Shown: positions 34,213-43,193, counted from the stretch's first letter. The stretch is DNA of 64,000 nt from Opitutaceae bacterium (GCA_028284385.1 JANQRT010000069.1:248001-312000), one strand, 5' to 3'. Notes: generated by a model from the sequence alone, not told the origin. Translations and numbers: made by a program.

Positions 34213-35259
34213 GTGTCCGAAACTCCATCGCCTCCTCCTAATCCAGAACCTATAGTCCAGCCCCAGACTGATGGAGCATCCGCGAAATCGCCCATCGCAG
34301 GCTTTGGCTTGCGAACACTTGCATTTTGCATCGACGGGCTGCTTCTCGCATTTTTAGGAGGAGTCCTCGGCTTCGTATTCATCGACTTTTTCGTGGGACT
34401 CGGAGAATGGGGCCGACTCATTGGTTTCGCGATAGCGCTTGCCTACTTCGGTTTGCTCAATTCGCGTATTGGCAGGGGCAGGACGCTCGGCAAACGAATT
34501 GCCGGAATAAGGGTTGTCGACAGGAACGGGAGTCTGATATCTCCCGGCAAGTCTGCTCTTCGATACACATTGCTAAGCTTGCCTTTCCTTTTCAATGGAC
34601 TGGTCTTGCCGGCTGAATTAGCTGTGGGACCCATTCTAGCAGCAACCACCATTATCGTTTTTGGCGGGTTTTTTGGGCTATTTTATCTGCATGTATTCAA
34701 TAAGCAAACACGACAACTTTGGCATGATCTCGCCTGTGGAACATTCGTCGTAAGAGAAAAGGCGGCAAATATTCCTATTGGATTAAAAGTGTGGAAGGGG
34801 CATTTCATTGCAATGGGGGCAATCGCTGCCGTGTTTACTGCTTTGGCTTTCTCACTTGGACATTTCCTAAAGAGCAAGGGCATAAACCTGGATGAAGCAA
34901 TGGCGCTATATAAAGAACTCAATAAAGCGGAATTCATAAAAGCTGCCGGAGTTTATGACAAAGTCACCACGCATGTCTCAAATAAACAACCAGCAAGTAC
35001 AATCCGTCACCTTGACATAACCGCTTTTGCTAACCGGCCGATGGACGATTATGACAGCTACGCGATAGATGTAGTGGCGTTGGCATTTTCTACTGACTCT
35101 CCGATTCTGGACCGAGACTTGATACGGGTATCCGTAGGACACCGATTTAACATCCTGATCGCCCACGGCAATGTCCAAAGAACATTTCAGAAAACCCCTG
35201 AACAATGGAGAGCCATCCTTCAACAAAGGAGCAGCAAGAAAGAAGCCTTGGAAATCTAA
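34213..35259 (+). CDS. RDD family membrane protein
   Basis: A 348-residue protein starting at GTG. The RDD domain begins at GFGLRTLAFCIDGLLLAF, with the R and D of the signature, and includes GRGRTLGKRIAGIRVVDRNG and RQLWHDLACGTFVV, the hallmarks of the family. Four or five hydrophobic segments lie before residue 160 and one more near 200-216. The C-terminal 130 residues are soluble and unfamiliar. RDD proteins are often transporters or stress-related membrane proteins; this member's role is not known. It is flanked by minus-strand glycosidase genes and seems to be transcribed alone. Confidence 0.85.
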   Translation: MSETPSPPPNPEPIVQPQTDGASAKSPIAGFGLRTLAFCIDGLLLAFLGGVLGFVFIDFFVGLGEWGRLIGFAIALAYFGLLNSRIGRGRTLGKRIAGIRVVDRNGSLISPGKSALRYTLLSLPFLFNGLVLPAELAVGPILAATTIIVFGGFFGLFYLHVFNKQTRQLWHDLACGTFVVREKAANIPIGLKVWKGHFIAMGAIAAVFTALAFSLGHFLKSKGINLDEAMALYKELNKAEFIKAAGVYDKVTTHVSNKQPASTIRHLDITAFANRPMDDYDSYAIDVVALAFSTDSPILDRDLIRVSVGHRFNILIAHGNVQRTFQKTPEQWRAILQQRSSKKEALEI

Positions 35260-35420
35260 ACTCGACTCTTCTATCCTAACTCAATTCGAGAGAGGCGAAA
35301 GGGATCACTTATTTTCAGGCAGGGGTAGCCAAAATGGGTCAATGATCCCGTCTTCGCCCAGCTTCCTCCTTCGTTCTGACTTCGGCGTGACGAGGCGCCG
35401 AGGCAAGCAGAAAAAGAAAA

Positions 35421-35490
35421 CCTTAGAATCAAGAACTATTGAATAAGCAACATCCACTCCGCGTACTCTGTGCTCTCCGTGGTTAAAAAA
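35421..35490. repeat. MITE-like dispersed repeat, right-half fragment
   Basis: CCTTAGAATCAAGAACTATT, GAATAAGCAACATCCACTCC and CTCTCCGTGGTTAAAAAA match the core and right end of the full copies. The left end is missing. It is placed just downstream of the GH2 gene end. Confidence 0.6.
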
Positions 35491-35519
35491 ATTCTAGACC
35501 ACAGTCTGCGGGCAATCCA

Positions 35520-38500
35520 CTACCTCAGCGGACGAATCACAAAGCTGTATTCATAATCTCCTGCCGGGATCTGATACTGCGGATGCGGTTGGGCGCCCCA
35601 GCTATTGTCGCCGCCGACACCCATTTGAGCGTAGTCGATGTTTACGCTGACCAAGTCGCGTTTCACGATATCCGCCAGATTGCGATGGTTCTTTTTCTCT
35701 CCCTCATCGAAATCGCTTTGATACTGATGGTGAGCGCTGAAGCCAAGCAAGTCGCTCGAAGCTTCGAAGGCTAGGCCGTAGCCATTCTTGTCCTCGAAAC
35801 GAATCCAGCGAGTGTCGGTTCGGTATCCATTTTCTTGAGGACGGGCGTAAGCGAAGTAGAGATCCTCCACTGCGGCGGAATACTGCCCGACGAAGGACCC
35901 CGTGTTGCGGTCCTGATAGTTCTCCACTGGTCCACGTCCGTACCACGTCACGTTCTCGAGAGCGTCTTGCAAAATCAGATTCACGCCAAAGCGCGGCAAG
36001 GATGGGAGCTTTTTGGATACGCCTTTCAAGGACGTCGACACTTCCATTTCGCCCTGGGCATTGATGGCGTAGGTTACCGTGACCTCCCCCTTTACCGAGG
36101 GAAGCCGGTAGACCGAGTTCACGGTAATCGCCTCATTCTCCTCAGAGACCGAAACATCAAGCAGCTTCTGCTCTTCCGACGCCTCTCTCCACTGTTTCCT
36201 CTCGACCGGCATCTTGAAACCGAAATCGTTGTCCGTCGGGGCTCGCCAGAAGTTCGGCTTCAAGCCTTCCTTCAGCAGTTCCATCCCATCGAGCTGATAG
36301 CTTTCGAAGGCTCCGGTCGCTTTGCTGAACGAAACCGCGAAGCCTTCTCCTGAGACAACGATCCGGTCCCCGCTCTCATCAACCGTGAAATCGTCGTCTG
36401 CCATCCCTTCGAACCGTGCGAAGGACCAGTCGGAAAGGGCGAACTGCTCCGCTGCCACCTCATGCCCCTTATCGAGCAAGGCCTGGGCTTCCTTCAAGCG
36501 AGCGTTTACCGTGATCAAGTACTCGGCGGACGATAGGTCCACCTTGGGCAGCGGCAAGGTCACTCGCTCGCTCTGGCCGGCAGGCGTATCCAGATTTTCC
36601 AGAATCCCCGACGCCACCGCCATGCCGTCGCGGGTCAAGGTCCAGCCGAACTCGAAACCGCTCAGGTCGATGAATCCGTATCCATTGAACACTTCCAAGC
36701 TGCCGTCCTTCGCATCGAAGTCGCGGAACTTGATGTACTGGTAGACCTTCTTGACTTCGTAGAGGGAGGGATGCGGCGTGCGGTCCGCATTGACCAAGCC
36801 GTTCATGCAGAAGTTGTAGTCGTGCTGAATATCGCGAGCTCCGAAATCGCCGCCGTAGGCCCAGTATTCCCGACCGTTTTCATCCTTGGTTAAAAGCCCT
36901 TGATCCACCCAGTCCCAAATGAAACCTCCCTGGAAGCTCGGGTGATCCGGATGCTCGATGAAATCCCAGTAGTCCTGCAAGTTGCCCACGCTATTGCCCA
37001 TGGCATGGGCGTATTCGCATTGTATATACGGACGCTTGGGTCCCGCCTTCTGATAGTCCTCCATCGACTTGCGGTTATCCCGAAGGCGGGCGTACATCGG
37101 CACTTGCAAATCGCTGTTCCAGTCATGGGTGGCTCCTTCGTACTGCACGGGACGCGTGTCCTGAACCTCCTTCAAGTAATTGTAGGTGGCATAGAAATTC
37201 TCGCCATTGCCCGCTTCGTTGCCCAGCGACCAGATGATGATCGAGGGATGATTCTTGGAGCGCTCGTACATGCGACGCGTACGATCGAGGTGAGCCTCTT
37301 TCCACTCCGGCTGGTGGGCCGGATGAATCGACTTGTCGTAGTTGCCCTGGTTGGACGCCCCCATGCCGTGCGACTCGATGTTGGCCTCGTCGACCACGTA
37401 AAACCCGTATTTGTCCGCCAGTTCGTAGAAGTACGGCGGCTTGGGATAGTGGCTGCAGCGAATGGCATTGATGTTGAACTGCTTCATGCGACGCATATCG
37501 AGCTCGTAAAGCTCAGGACTCACCACGTGCCCGCTCACCTCGTGATGATCATGGTGGTTCACGCCTTTCAGGTAGACGGCGACGCCGTTAACCAAGAGCT
37601 GCGTATTCTTGATTTCAATACGCCGAAAGCCAACTTGCAAGCTCGTCGATTCGATCTCGCCCGTTCCGTCGTCCACCGTCACCAGCAAAGTGTAGAGCTG
37701 CGGTGTCTCCGCGGTCCACTTGCGCACGTTTTGCACCTCGCCCGAGAAGGTCACCCTCGCATCGCCCTTGACGCCCATCGTTTTGCTGAACCTCAGGGCT
37801 TTCTTTTCTCCGTCGAGCAAAGTCGCCGAAACCTTGGCTTTGCCCTTCTTGGATGACGCGTTGCGCAGATCCAGCTTAAGATTGAAGAGGCCATCCGTGT
37901 ATTCATCATCCAAATTCGCTTCCACCTCGATATCGGCCAAGGTGACCGGATCCGTCGCGTAGAGCCACACATCGCGCTCGATGCCGCTGAGACGCCAGAA
38001 GTCCTGGTCCTCCATATAACTGGCGTCCGACCAGCGATAGATCTCGACCGCCAAGGTATTTTCTCCGTCCGCCAAGTAGTCGGTCACATTGAACTCCGCC
38101 TCGGTCTTGCTCCCCTCGTTGTAGCCGACCTTTTGTCCGTTGATCCACACGTACATGGCCGAGCGAACGGCTCCAAATTGCAAATACACCTGCTTGCCCT
38201 TCCAGTCCTCCGGAATCTCGAAAATCCGGCGATAGCTGCCCACCGGATTCCAAGAGTGATCGATATAAGGGATGTTCTTGGGGAAAGGGTATTTTATGTT
38301 CGTGTAGATCGGCAATCCGTAGCCCTGCAGCTCCCAGTTCGACGGCACCGGGATGTCATCCCATCCAGACGCATCGAAATCCGTCTTGTAGAAATCCTGC
38401 GGGCGATCAGCCGGCTTCCGCACCCAATGGAATTTCCACATTCCATTGAGAGACTGGTAATACGCCGACTGGCTACGATCGTTCTCCAAGGCCAGCGCTT

Positions 38501-38651
38501 CGCTCGGGAAGCGGGTGAAATTCGCCCGAGCCGGCTCCCGGTTGATCTGGAAAACTTCCGGATTCTCCCAGTCAAGAACGTCCTCCGCCCAGCACGCCGT
38601 CGTCGCAGCCGACAATAGGAGGAAAACACGAAATAGGTCTGATACCTTCAT
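35520..38651 (-). CDS. lacZ: Beta-galactosidase, glycoside hydrolase family 2
   Basis: About 1043 residues from the ATG at 38651, close to the 1024 of E. coli LacZ. Signal peptide (LFRVFLLLSAATTACWA), so it is exported, unlike E. coli LacZ. Order of domains: jelly-roll sugar-binding (starting DWENPEVFQINREPARANF), immunoglobulin-like, TIM barrel with acid/base Glu479 in WSLGNEAGNG and nucleophile Glu546 in QCEYAHAMGNS, then further beta domains ending EYSFVIRPLR. It should cleave terminal beta-galactose from imported or periplasmic oligosaccharides, fitting the sulfatases nearby. In-frame TTG at 38687 is a less likely start. Its 3' end exists as decayed copies at 23215 and 31903. Confidence 0.95.
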   Translation of the reverse strand: MKVSDLFRVFLLLSAATTACWAEDVLDWENPEVFQINREPARANFTRFPSEALALENDRSQSAYYQSLNGMWKFHWVRKPADRPQDFYKTDFDASGWDDIPVPSNWELQGYGLPIYTNIKYPFPKNIPYIDHSWNPVGSYRRIFEIPEDWKGKQVYLQFGAVRSAMYVWINGQKVGYNEGSKTEAEFNVTDYLADGENTLAVEIYRWSDASYMEDQDFWRLSGIERDVWLYATDPVTLADIEVEANLDDEYTDGLFNLKLDLRNASSKKGKAKVSATLLDGEKKALRFSKTMGVKGDARVTFSGEVQNVRKWTAETPQLYTLLVTVDDGTGEIESTSLQVGFRRIEIKNTQLLVNGVAVYLKGVNHHDHHEVSGHVVSPELYELDMRRMKQFNINAIRCSHYPKPPYFYELADKYGFYVVDEANIESHGMGASNQGNYDKSIHPAHQPEWKEAHLDRTRRMYERSKNHPSIIIWSLGNEAGNGENFYATYNYLKEVQDTRPVQYEGATHDWNSDLQVPMYARLRDNRKSMEDYQKAGPKRPYIQCEYAHAMGNSVGNLQDYWDFIEHPDHPSFQGGFIWDWVDQGLLTKDENGREYWAYGGDFGARDIQHDYNFCMNGLVNADRTPHPSLYEVKKVYQYIKFRDFDAKDGSLEVFNGYGFIDLSGFEFGWTLTRDGMAVASGILENLDTPAGQSERVTLPLPKVDLSSAEYLITVNARLKEAQALLDKGHEVAAEQFALSDWSFARFEGMADDDFTVDESGDRIVVSGEGFAVSFSKATGAFESYQLDGMELLKEGLKPNFWRAPTDNDFGFKMPVERKQWREASEEQKLLDVSVSEENEAITVNSVYRLPSVKGEVTVTYAINAQGEMEVSTSLKGVSKKLPSLPRFGVNLILQDALENVTWYGRGPVENYQDRNTGSFVGQYSAAVEDLYFAYARPQENGYRTDTRWIRFEDKNGYGLAFEASSDLLGFSAHHQYQSDFDEGEKKNHRNLADIVKRDLVSVNIDYAQMGVGGDNSWGAQPHPQYQIPAGDYEYSFVIRPLR

Positions 38652-38730
38652 AAAAACAATCCAAGCTCTACATACTAAATCCCACAACGAAGGTCTAGGT
38701 TAACAGTTGAACCGCAAATCTGAAGAAATA

Positions 38731-38813
38731 TTTAACCACGGAGAGCACGGAGTTCACGGAATCAAGACACGGGAAATTACGCTGCATCAATCATATCCAC
38801 TCCGTGGTTAAAA
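38731..38813. repeat. MITE-like dispersed repeat, internally deleted copy
   Basis: TTTAACCACGGAGAGCACGG at the left and TATCCACTCCGTGGTTAAA at the right, with only about 40 bases of core (ACGGGAAATTACGCTGCATC). It is a short form produced by an internal deletion, upstream of the GH2 gene. Confidence 0.65.
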
Positions 38814-38823
38814 CTATATTCAG

Positions 38824-38985
38824 AACCACAGAATGCACAGATTACACGGAATAAAGATACGGGGAATCGTGAAGCATTCGGATTCAACCAACGTTTCCAT
38901 CACCTTAGAGAGGACCTTGCATTCAACAACTGCTAACCATAGCACACCTACTCCGTGCATTCTGTGTACTCCGTGGTTAAAAAAA
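38824..38985. repeat. MITE-like dispersed repeat, full copy
   Basis: Left ACCACAGAATGCACAGATTA, core GATACGGGGAATCGTGAAGC and TCACCTTAGAGAGGACCTTG, right CATTCTGTGTACTCCGTGGT. About 160 bp; one of the clearest copies. Confidence 0.75.
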
Positions 38986-38995
38986 CAAAGCTAGA

Positions 38996-39020
38996 CCACT
39001 ACCGAGATTTTAGATCGACA
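38996..39020. repeat. Inverted partial copy of the 49-bp dispersed repeat
   Basis: CCACTACCGAGATTTTAGAT followed by CGACA is the reverse complement of the right half of the repeat at 15417 and 31843. It sits between two MITE-like ends, directly upstream of the GxxExxY gene. Confidence 0.6.
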
Positions 39021-39046
39021 AGTATAACAAATTACAAGTCCGAGTC

Positions 39047-39083
39047 ATTCATTCTGTGCATTCCGTGCTATCTGTGGTTAAAA
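39047..39083. repeat. MITE-like dispersed repeat, right end before the GxxExxY gene
   Basis: CATTCTGTGCATTCCGTGCT followed by ATCTGTGGTTAAAAC. It ends about 7 bases upstream of the ATG of the GxxExxY gene, so it must be part of that gene's leader or promoter. Confidence 0.6.
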
Positions 39084-39089
39084 CTAGCC

Positions 39090-39452
39090 ATGGATCTAAA
39101 CCAACTCACCGAAAAGATCATTGGAGCGGCTCACACTGTCCTCTTCACACTCAAACCAGGACTTGACGAAAAGCTCTACGAACGAGCACTCGCTATCGAA
39201 CTATCTAAACAAGGAATCGCCTGCGACGCTCAAAGAGAATTTGCCGTCCACTACGATGAGCAACACATCGGAACCCTCATACCCGACCTTATCATCGAGA
39301 ACAAAGTAATCGTGGACACAAAGGTGGCTACCTCCTTCAACGATAGCCATCTTGCTCAAATGCTAGGCTACCTCAACATAACCGGACTCGGCACAGCCAT
39401 TCTACTCAATTTCAAGTATGCGAAACTAGGAATCAAACGCGTATCCAACTAA
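39090..39452 (+). CDS. GxxExxY family protein, predicted nuclease-like
   Basis: A 120-residue protein with the defining motif GLDEKLY (29-35, G-x-x-E-x-x-Y), then YDEQHIGTLIPDLIIENKVI and VDTKVA, and AQMLGYLNITGLGTAILLNF. The PDLIIENK...DTK stretch has the D...(D/E)-x-K pattern of PD-(D/E)xK nucleases, and this fold has been proposed for the family; no activity is established that I can cite. The ATG at 39090 is chosen because the frame upstream is only translated repeat DNA. The gene is packed between MITE-like repeats on both sides, which is the most unusual thing about it. Confidence 0.88.
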   Translation: MDLNQLTEKIIGAAHTVLFTLKPGLDEKLYERALAIELSKQGIACDAQREFAVHYDEQHIGTLIPDLIIENKVIVDTKVATSFNDSHLAQMLGYLNITGLGTAILLNFKYAKLGIKRVSN

Positions 39453-39481
39453 TGTATGCAGGGTGGTTAAAGATTAATTCC

Positions 39482-39641
39482 AAACCACAGAATGCACTGA
39501 ATACACAGAATGAAGATACGGGAAATTACGCCATATTCGAATTCAAACTACGCTTCCACAACCTTAGAGAAGACCTTCTACTTAAGAACTACTCACTAAA
39601 CCCCATCCACTCAGTACTCTCTGTGTACTCCGTGGTTAAAA
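39482..39641. repeat. MITE-like dispersed repeat, full copy
   Basis: Left ACCACAGAATGCACTGAATA with a 9-nt period, core GATACGGGAAATTACGCCAT, ACGCTTCCACAACCTTAGAG and AAGAACTACTCACTAAACCC, right CTCTGTGTACTCCGTGGTTA. About 160 bp, starting some 30 bases after the GxxExxY stop codon. A good reference copy for the family. Confidence 0.8.
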
Positions 39642-39652
39642 AATTAATTCTA

Positions 39653-39836
39653 AACCACAGAACACACCGAATACACAGAAAAAATACGGGGAATCATGAA
39701 GCATTCGGACTCAACCTATGCTTCCGTTACCTTAGAGAAGACCTTCTACCTAAGAACTACTCAACCAATAACATCCATTGCTTCGCCATCTACGCTTCGC
39801 TCCGTCCGTGTACTCTGTGCAATCCGTGGTTAAAAA
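39653..39836. repeat. MITE-like dispersed repeat, full copy with insertion
   Basis: Left ACCACAGAACACACCGAATA, core GAATCATGAAGCATTCGGAC and TACCTTAGAGAAGACCTTCT nearly identical to the previous copy, then an extra TGCTTCGCCATCTACGCTTC before the right end GTGCAATCCGTGGTTAAAAA. Confidence 0.8.
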
Positions 39837-39842
39837 AGTCTA

Positions 39843-39918
39843 GACCACAGAACGCACGGATGGACTCAGATAGTTGCGAGGCTCTTATCCTTCCAAATTA
39901 TCTGTGCTAATCTGTGGG
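39843..39918. repeat. Short inverted-end repeat related to the MITE-like family
   Basis: ACCACAGAACGCACGGATGG at the left and TATCTGTGCTAATCTGTGG at the right, around an unrelated middle. A similar ACCACGGATGGACACGGATT sequence lies at 41509-41532, at the other side of the sulfatase gene, so the gene is bracketed by this subtype. Confidence 0.6.
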
Positions 39919-39923
39919 AAAGA

Positions 39924-41480
39924 TCACTTTCCTGTCTCTTCCCACCAGCCGTCTTTCGGGACCCAGTCTGGATCTAGCTTGGCGGCGGCTTCGCTTTCGA
40001 TTCTAGGTAGGCCTTTAGAGCGGAGCTGCTTTCTGTCCTTTCTCGCCTGTTTAGCACTGTAGTTTTTATTTGGATAAGGGTAGCGGGCGTCGACCGTTTG
40101 CAGCCAGTCGTCGAGCTGGGCTTTCATCGTGGAGGCCAAATCCGAGAATCGGGTTGCCAGATCAAACTGCTCCATGGGATCGTTCGAGAGGTTGTAGAGC
40201 TCGTTGCGGCCGTCCTCGTAGTAATGGATCAGTTTCCAATCGCCCTGGCGCATGATCGACGAAGGCTCGCCACCCTGGTTTCCGTAATGCGGGTAATGCC
40301 AGAACAAGGTTCGCTCTTCGAAGGCTTTCCCATGCATGAGAGGGGCAAGACTCACCCCGTCCAGTTCTTGAGTGAGCTCGACATCGACGCCGGCCAATTC
40401 CATCAGCGTAGGCAAAAAATCGATACCGCTAGCCGGTTCTTCAACCTCGATTCCCGCCGACACACTAGCTGGCCAGGAAATGTAATACGGCACACGTATG
40501 CCGCCTTCCCACTGACGACCCTTGCCGCCACGCAAGGGCAAATTGGAGGTCGCTTTATGGTCGCCCGCTGAAACGCCTCCGTTGTCCGAGGTAAACACGA
40601 CGATAGTGTTCTCTCGCAGTCCCAATTCGTCCAATACGCCTAAGACCTGACCAACGGATTGATCCACCGCTTCGACCATGCCGCCGTAAATCGGATCGTC
40701 CTGCACCTGCCGTACAGGGGAGGTGCGATCGATCAGGAAGCGTGTTTCCGGTTTCGGCTGAGCGGCTGCTTTGGCACGATACTTCCGCCAAAGATCCTTC
40801 GTGGTTTGAGCAGGGCCGTGCACGTTGTAGAAAGAGAGAAAAGCGAAGAAAGGCTTCCCGCTATCCACGTTGTTTCGAATGAAGGTCTGGGTCTCATTGG
40901 CCAGCCGAAACGGCAGATACTCACCAAGCGGACCGCTCTCCAACCGCGGGTTGCTGTAAGGCGAGAAGTAACCGCCCGGAGGACTCCCCTTGCTATGACC
41001 GCCCTTGTTGATTTCGAAACCGTGGTATTCTGGCCAGTCTTCTTCCGTATCGCCGAGATGCCACTTCCCGGCGAAGAAAGTCGCGTATCCAAATTCTTGA
41101 AACGCTTCCGCCATCGTCACTGGTTCTTTGGGCAGCTCCCACTTGTAGAGGGCCGGTTGCAGCTTGGTGTTGCGTTTCCAGTCGTCCCCTTCTTTCGCGC
41201 CGATCCAATCCGTGATGCCAACTCGAGCGGGATATTGACCAATCATGATGCTCGCTCGCGAAGGACTGCAAACCTGACAAGCCGCATAGCCATTGAGAAA
41301 GCGAACCCCACTCCGAGCCAGAGCATCGATGTTTGGCGTCTCGTAAAACGAGCTTCCCTCGACTCCCAAATCACGCCACCCCATATCGTCCACCAAGACG
41401 AAAAGGACGTTTGGGCGATCAGCCCTGGCGAAGCTAAGAACAACAAACAAACTGAGATTGATTAAGAGCAATATTTTCAT
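39924..41480 (-). CDS. Type I sulfatase, arylsulfatase-like, secreted
   Basis: About 518 residues from the ATG at 41480; signal peptide MKILLLINLSLFVVLSFARA. Metal-site start NVLFVLVDDMGWRDLGVEG, formylglycine motif CSPSR (71-75), GKWHLGDTEEDWPEYHGF and the second metal site VVFTSDNGGVSAGDHKATS. The overall pattern is the common S1 arylsulfatase subfamily of algal-polysaccharide degraders. The next gene on the minus strand is also a sulfatase (41652-43193), but a repeat-filled gap of about 170 bases separates them. Confidence 0.94.
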   Translation of the reverse strand: MKILLLINLSLFVVLSFARADRPNVLFVLVDDMGWRDLGVEGSSFYETPNIDALARSGVRFLNGYAACQVCSPSRASIMIGQYPARVGITDWIGAKEGDDWKRNTKLQPALYKWELPKEPVTMAEAFQEFGYATFFAGKWHLGDTEEDWPEYHGFEINKGGHSKGSPPGGYFSPYSNPRLESGPLGEYLPFRLANETQTFIRNNVDSGKPFFAFLSFYNVHGPAQTTKDLWRKYRAKAAAQPKPETRFLIDRTSPVRQVQDDPIYGGMVEAVDQSVGQVLGVLDELGLRENTIVVFTSDNGGVSAGDHKATSNLPLRGGKGRQWEGGIRVPYYISWPASVSAGIEVEEPASGIDFLPTLMELAGVDVELTQELDGVSLAPLMHGKAFEERTLFWHYPHYGNQGGEPSSIMRQGDWKLIHYYEDGRNELYNLSNDPMEQFDLATRFSDLASTMKAQLDDWLQTVDARYPYPNKNYSAKQARKDRKQLRSKGLPRIESEAAAKLDPDWVPKDGWWEETGK

Positions 41481-41542
41481 GACGAGAGCAGAAAGATGAA
41501 CCACGAACCACGGATGGACACGGATTAACGCTGATGATTTTT

Positions 41543-41644
41543 TTAACCACGGAGGGCACAGAGAGCACGGAGTGAATATGGCTTATGATTGGTTTGAGAT
41601 TCAGAATCTAATCTGTGTGTTCTGTGCATTCTGTGGTTTAAAAA
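41543..41644. repeat. MITE-like dispersed repeat, short copy
   Basis: TTTAACCACGGAGGGCACAG and CTGTGCATTCTGTGGTTTAA form the inverted ends around about 50 bases of diverged core (ATATGGCTTATGATTGGTTT). It separates two minus-strand sulfatase genes. Confidence 0.7.
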
Positions 41645-41651
41645 ATTCATC

Positions 41652-43193
41652 CTAAAACGTCCTCCCGGTTTCCGTTTCCAACAGCTTTCGCAGTTCATCC
41701 GCTTTTTTTGGATACTGACTTCTAACATCTACGGTTTCTCCGGGATCTTTCTTCAAATTGTAGAGCTCTCCCTTTTCGCCGACTCGGTGGCGTATCCATT
41801 CCCCAATGCCTCCTCGGTCGCTCACGATGCCTTTAGGTATGTACTTCCAGTCACCCTGTCGGATAGCGAGGCTCCCCATTCCCTGCTGCACCACATGTTC
41901 TCGCCCTTGGTCGCTCTCGCCCAGCAAGGCGTCTGACACATTCTGGCCGTCTTTTCCAGCGTTGGCTGGCAAAGCCTCCACGCCGGCCAGGGCCGCCAGC
42001 GAGGCTAAAAAGTCCACCTGACTCACGATGGCTTCCGATTCTCCCGGCTTTACGCGTTCTGGCCAATGAACGATCATCGGCGAACGGGTCCCGCCTTCGA
42101 AAGCGCTGTATTTGCCCCCTCGGTACGGACCGGCGGCTTGATGGTCTCCGTTTTTCTGCTCCGCTCCGTCCCAATAGCCATCGAAAAGCACGGGGCCGTT
42201 ATCGCTGGTAATGATGATCAGCGTATTGCGGTATTGATCCGTTTCTTTCAGAACCTCCACCAGCTTGCCAACCGACCAATCGAACTGGGCGATGGCGTCG
42301 CCTCGCGGACCAAGCGAGGAGGCTCCCTGAAAACGCGGATGCGGCATGCGTGGCACATGGTTCTCGTGCGTCGCGAAATAAAGAAAGAAGGGCTCCTCTC
42401 TTTCTTCTTCGATAAACGCGATCGCTTCGTCAAGAAAGCGGTCCGACAAATCCTCATCACGGAAGCGAGCGGACTCCCCGCCAGCCATGTATCCAATTCT
42501 GCTGATACCATTGACGATAGTGCCCGAGTGCTGTCTATCGGCTTGCACCCGCAGCAGCTCAGGATGGCTGATGCCGGTCGGTTCATTCCCCACCCTCTTC
42601 TGATAGCTCACGGAAATCGGGTCCGCCGGATCCAGGCCCAGCACCGCATGGTCGTCGATAAAGACGGAAGGCACTCGGTCGCCAGTGGCGGCGAGAAAGA
42701 AAGCTTTATCAAAGCCTAGCTGCAGGGGACCCGGCCCAATGGTTCCATTCCAATCCATCGAACCATCCGCCTTGCCCAGACCCAGGTGCCATTTTCCGAC
42801 CAAAGCCGTGCGATAGCCTGCCCCTTTCAGCACGCCGGCTATGGTCGGCCGCTCCAGATCGATGATCAACGGAGCGCTCCCGGGCAGAATCTGAGCCCCT
42901 TCATTCCGAAAGGCGTATTGACCGGTGAGCAAGGAATAGCGAGAAGGCGTGCAGGTAGAAGATGAGCTGTATCCAGAATAATGTTTCAATCCCGATTTCG
43001 CTAGCGCGTCCACATTGGGCGTGTGAACGCCCGTTCCGCCATAACAGCTAAGATCTCCGTATCCGATATCGTCTGCGTAAATCAGCAACATATTGGGACG
43101 CTTCCCAATGGAAGCTCCCTCAACAACGAAAGCGGCAACCGCCAACAGAAGAGGAGCGAATTTTAAACGAAGACTCATTTTTCGCATAAGCAT
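41652..43193 (-). CDS. Type I sulfatase, arylsulfatase A-like, secreted
   Basis: About 513 residues from the ATG at 43193 (ATGs at 43187 and 43178 are also possible and keep the signal peptide LKFAPLLLAVAAFVVEGA). Metal-site start NMLLIYADDIGYGDLSCYG, formylglycine motif CTPSR, GKWHLGLGKADGSMDWNG and second metal site IITSDNGPVLFDGYWDG. The GYGDLSCYG phrase is typical of arylsulfatase A/N-acetylgalactosamine-6-sulfatase-like members. Divergent from the sulfatase at 43437; the 240-base gap holds the promoters of both. Confidence 0.93.
   Translation of the reverse strand: MLMRKMSLRLKFAPLLLAVAAFVVEGASIGKRPNMLLIYADDIGYGDLSCYGGTGVHTPNVDALAKSGLKHYSGYSSSSTCTPSRYSLLTGQYAFRNEGAQILPGSAPLIIDLERPTIAGVLKGAGYRTALVGKWHLGLGKADGSMDWNGTIGPGPLQLGFDKAFFLAATGDRVPSVFIDDHAVLGLDPADPISVSYQKRVGNEPTGISHPELLRVQADRQHSGTIVNGISRIGYMAGGESARFRDEDLSDRFLDEAIAFIEEEREEPFFLYFATHENHVPRMPHPRFQGASSLGPRGDAIAQFDWSVGKLVEVLKETDQYRNTLIIITSDNGPVLFDGYWDGAEQKNGDHQAAGPYRGGKYSAFEGGTRSPMIVHWPERVKPGESEAIVSQVDFLASLAALAGVEALPANAGKDGQNVSDALLGESDQGREHVVQQGMGSLAIRQGDWKYIPKGIVSDRGGIGEWIRHRVGEKGELYNLKKDPGETVDVRSQYPKKADELRKLLETETGRTF

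Noticed and set aside
33923..34255. 110-codon frame before the RDD gene
   Set aside because: It overlaps the RDD start by about 40 bases, is AT-rich without domain signal, and has no ribosome-binding site.
36900..37856. Open frame of 318 codons on the plus strand
   Set aside because: Antisense to the beta-galactosidase catalytic domain; composition is that of a shadow frame.
38955..39089. N-terminal extension of the GxxExxY protein
   Set aside because: These 45 codons are translated repeat DNA; the family begins at the ATG at 39090.
38731..39836. Possible CRISPR array from the many short repeated units
   Set aside because: The units are a 9-nt period inside inverted ends and long cores that are themselves conserved; there are no constant repeats with unique spacers and no cas genes.
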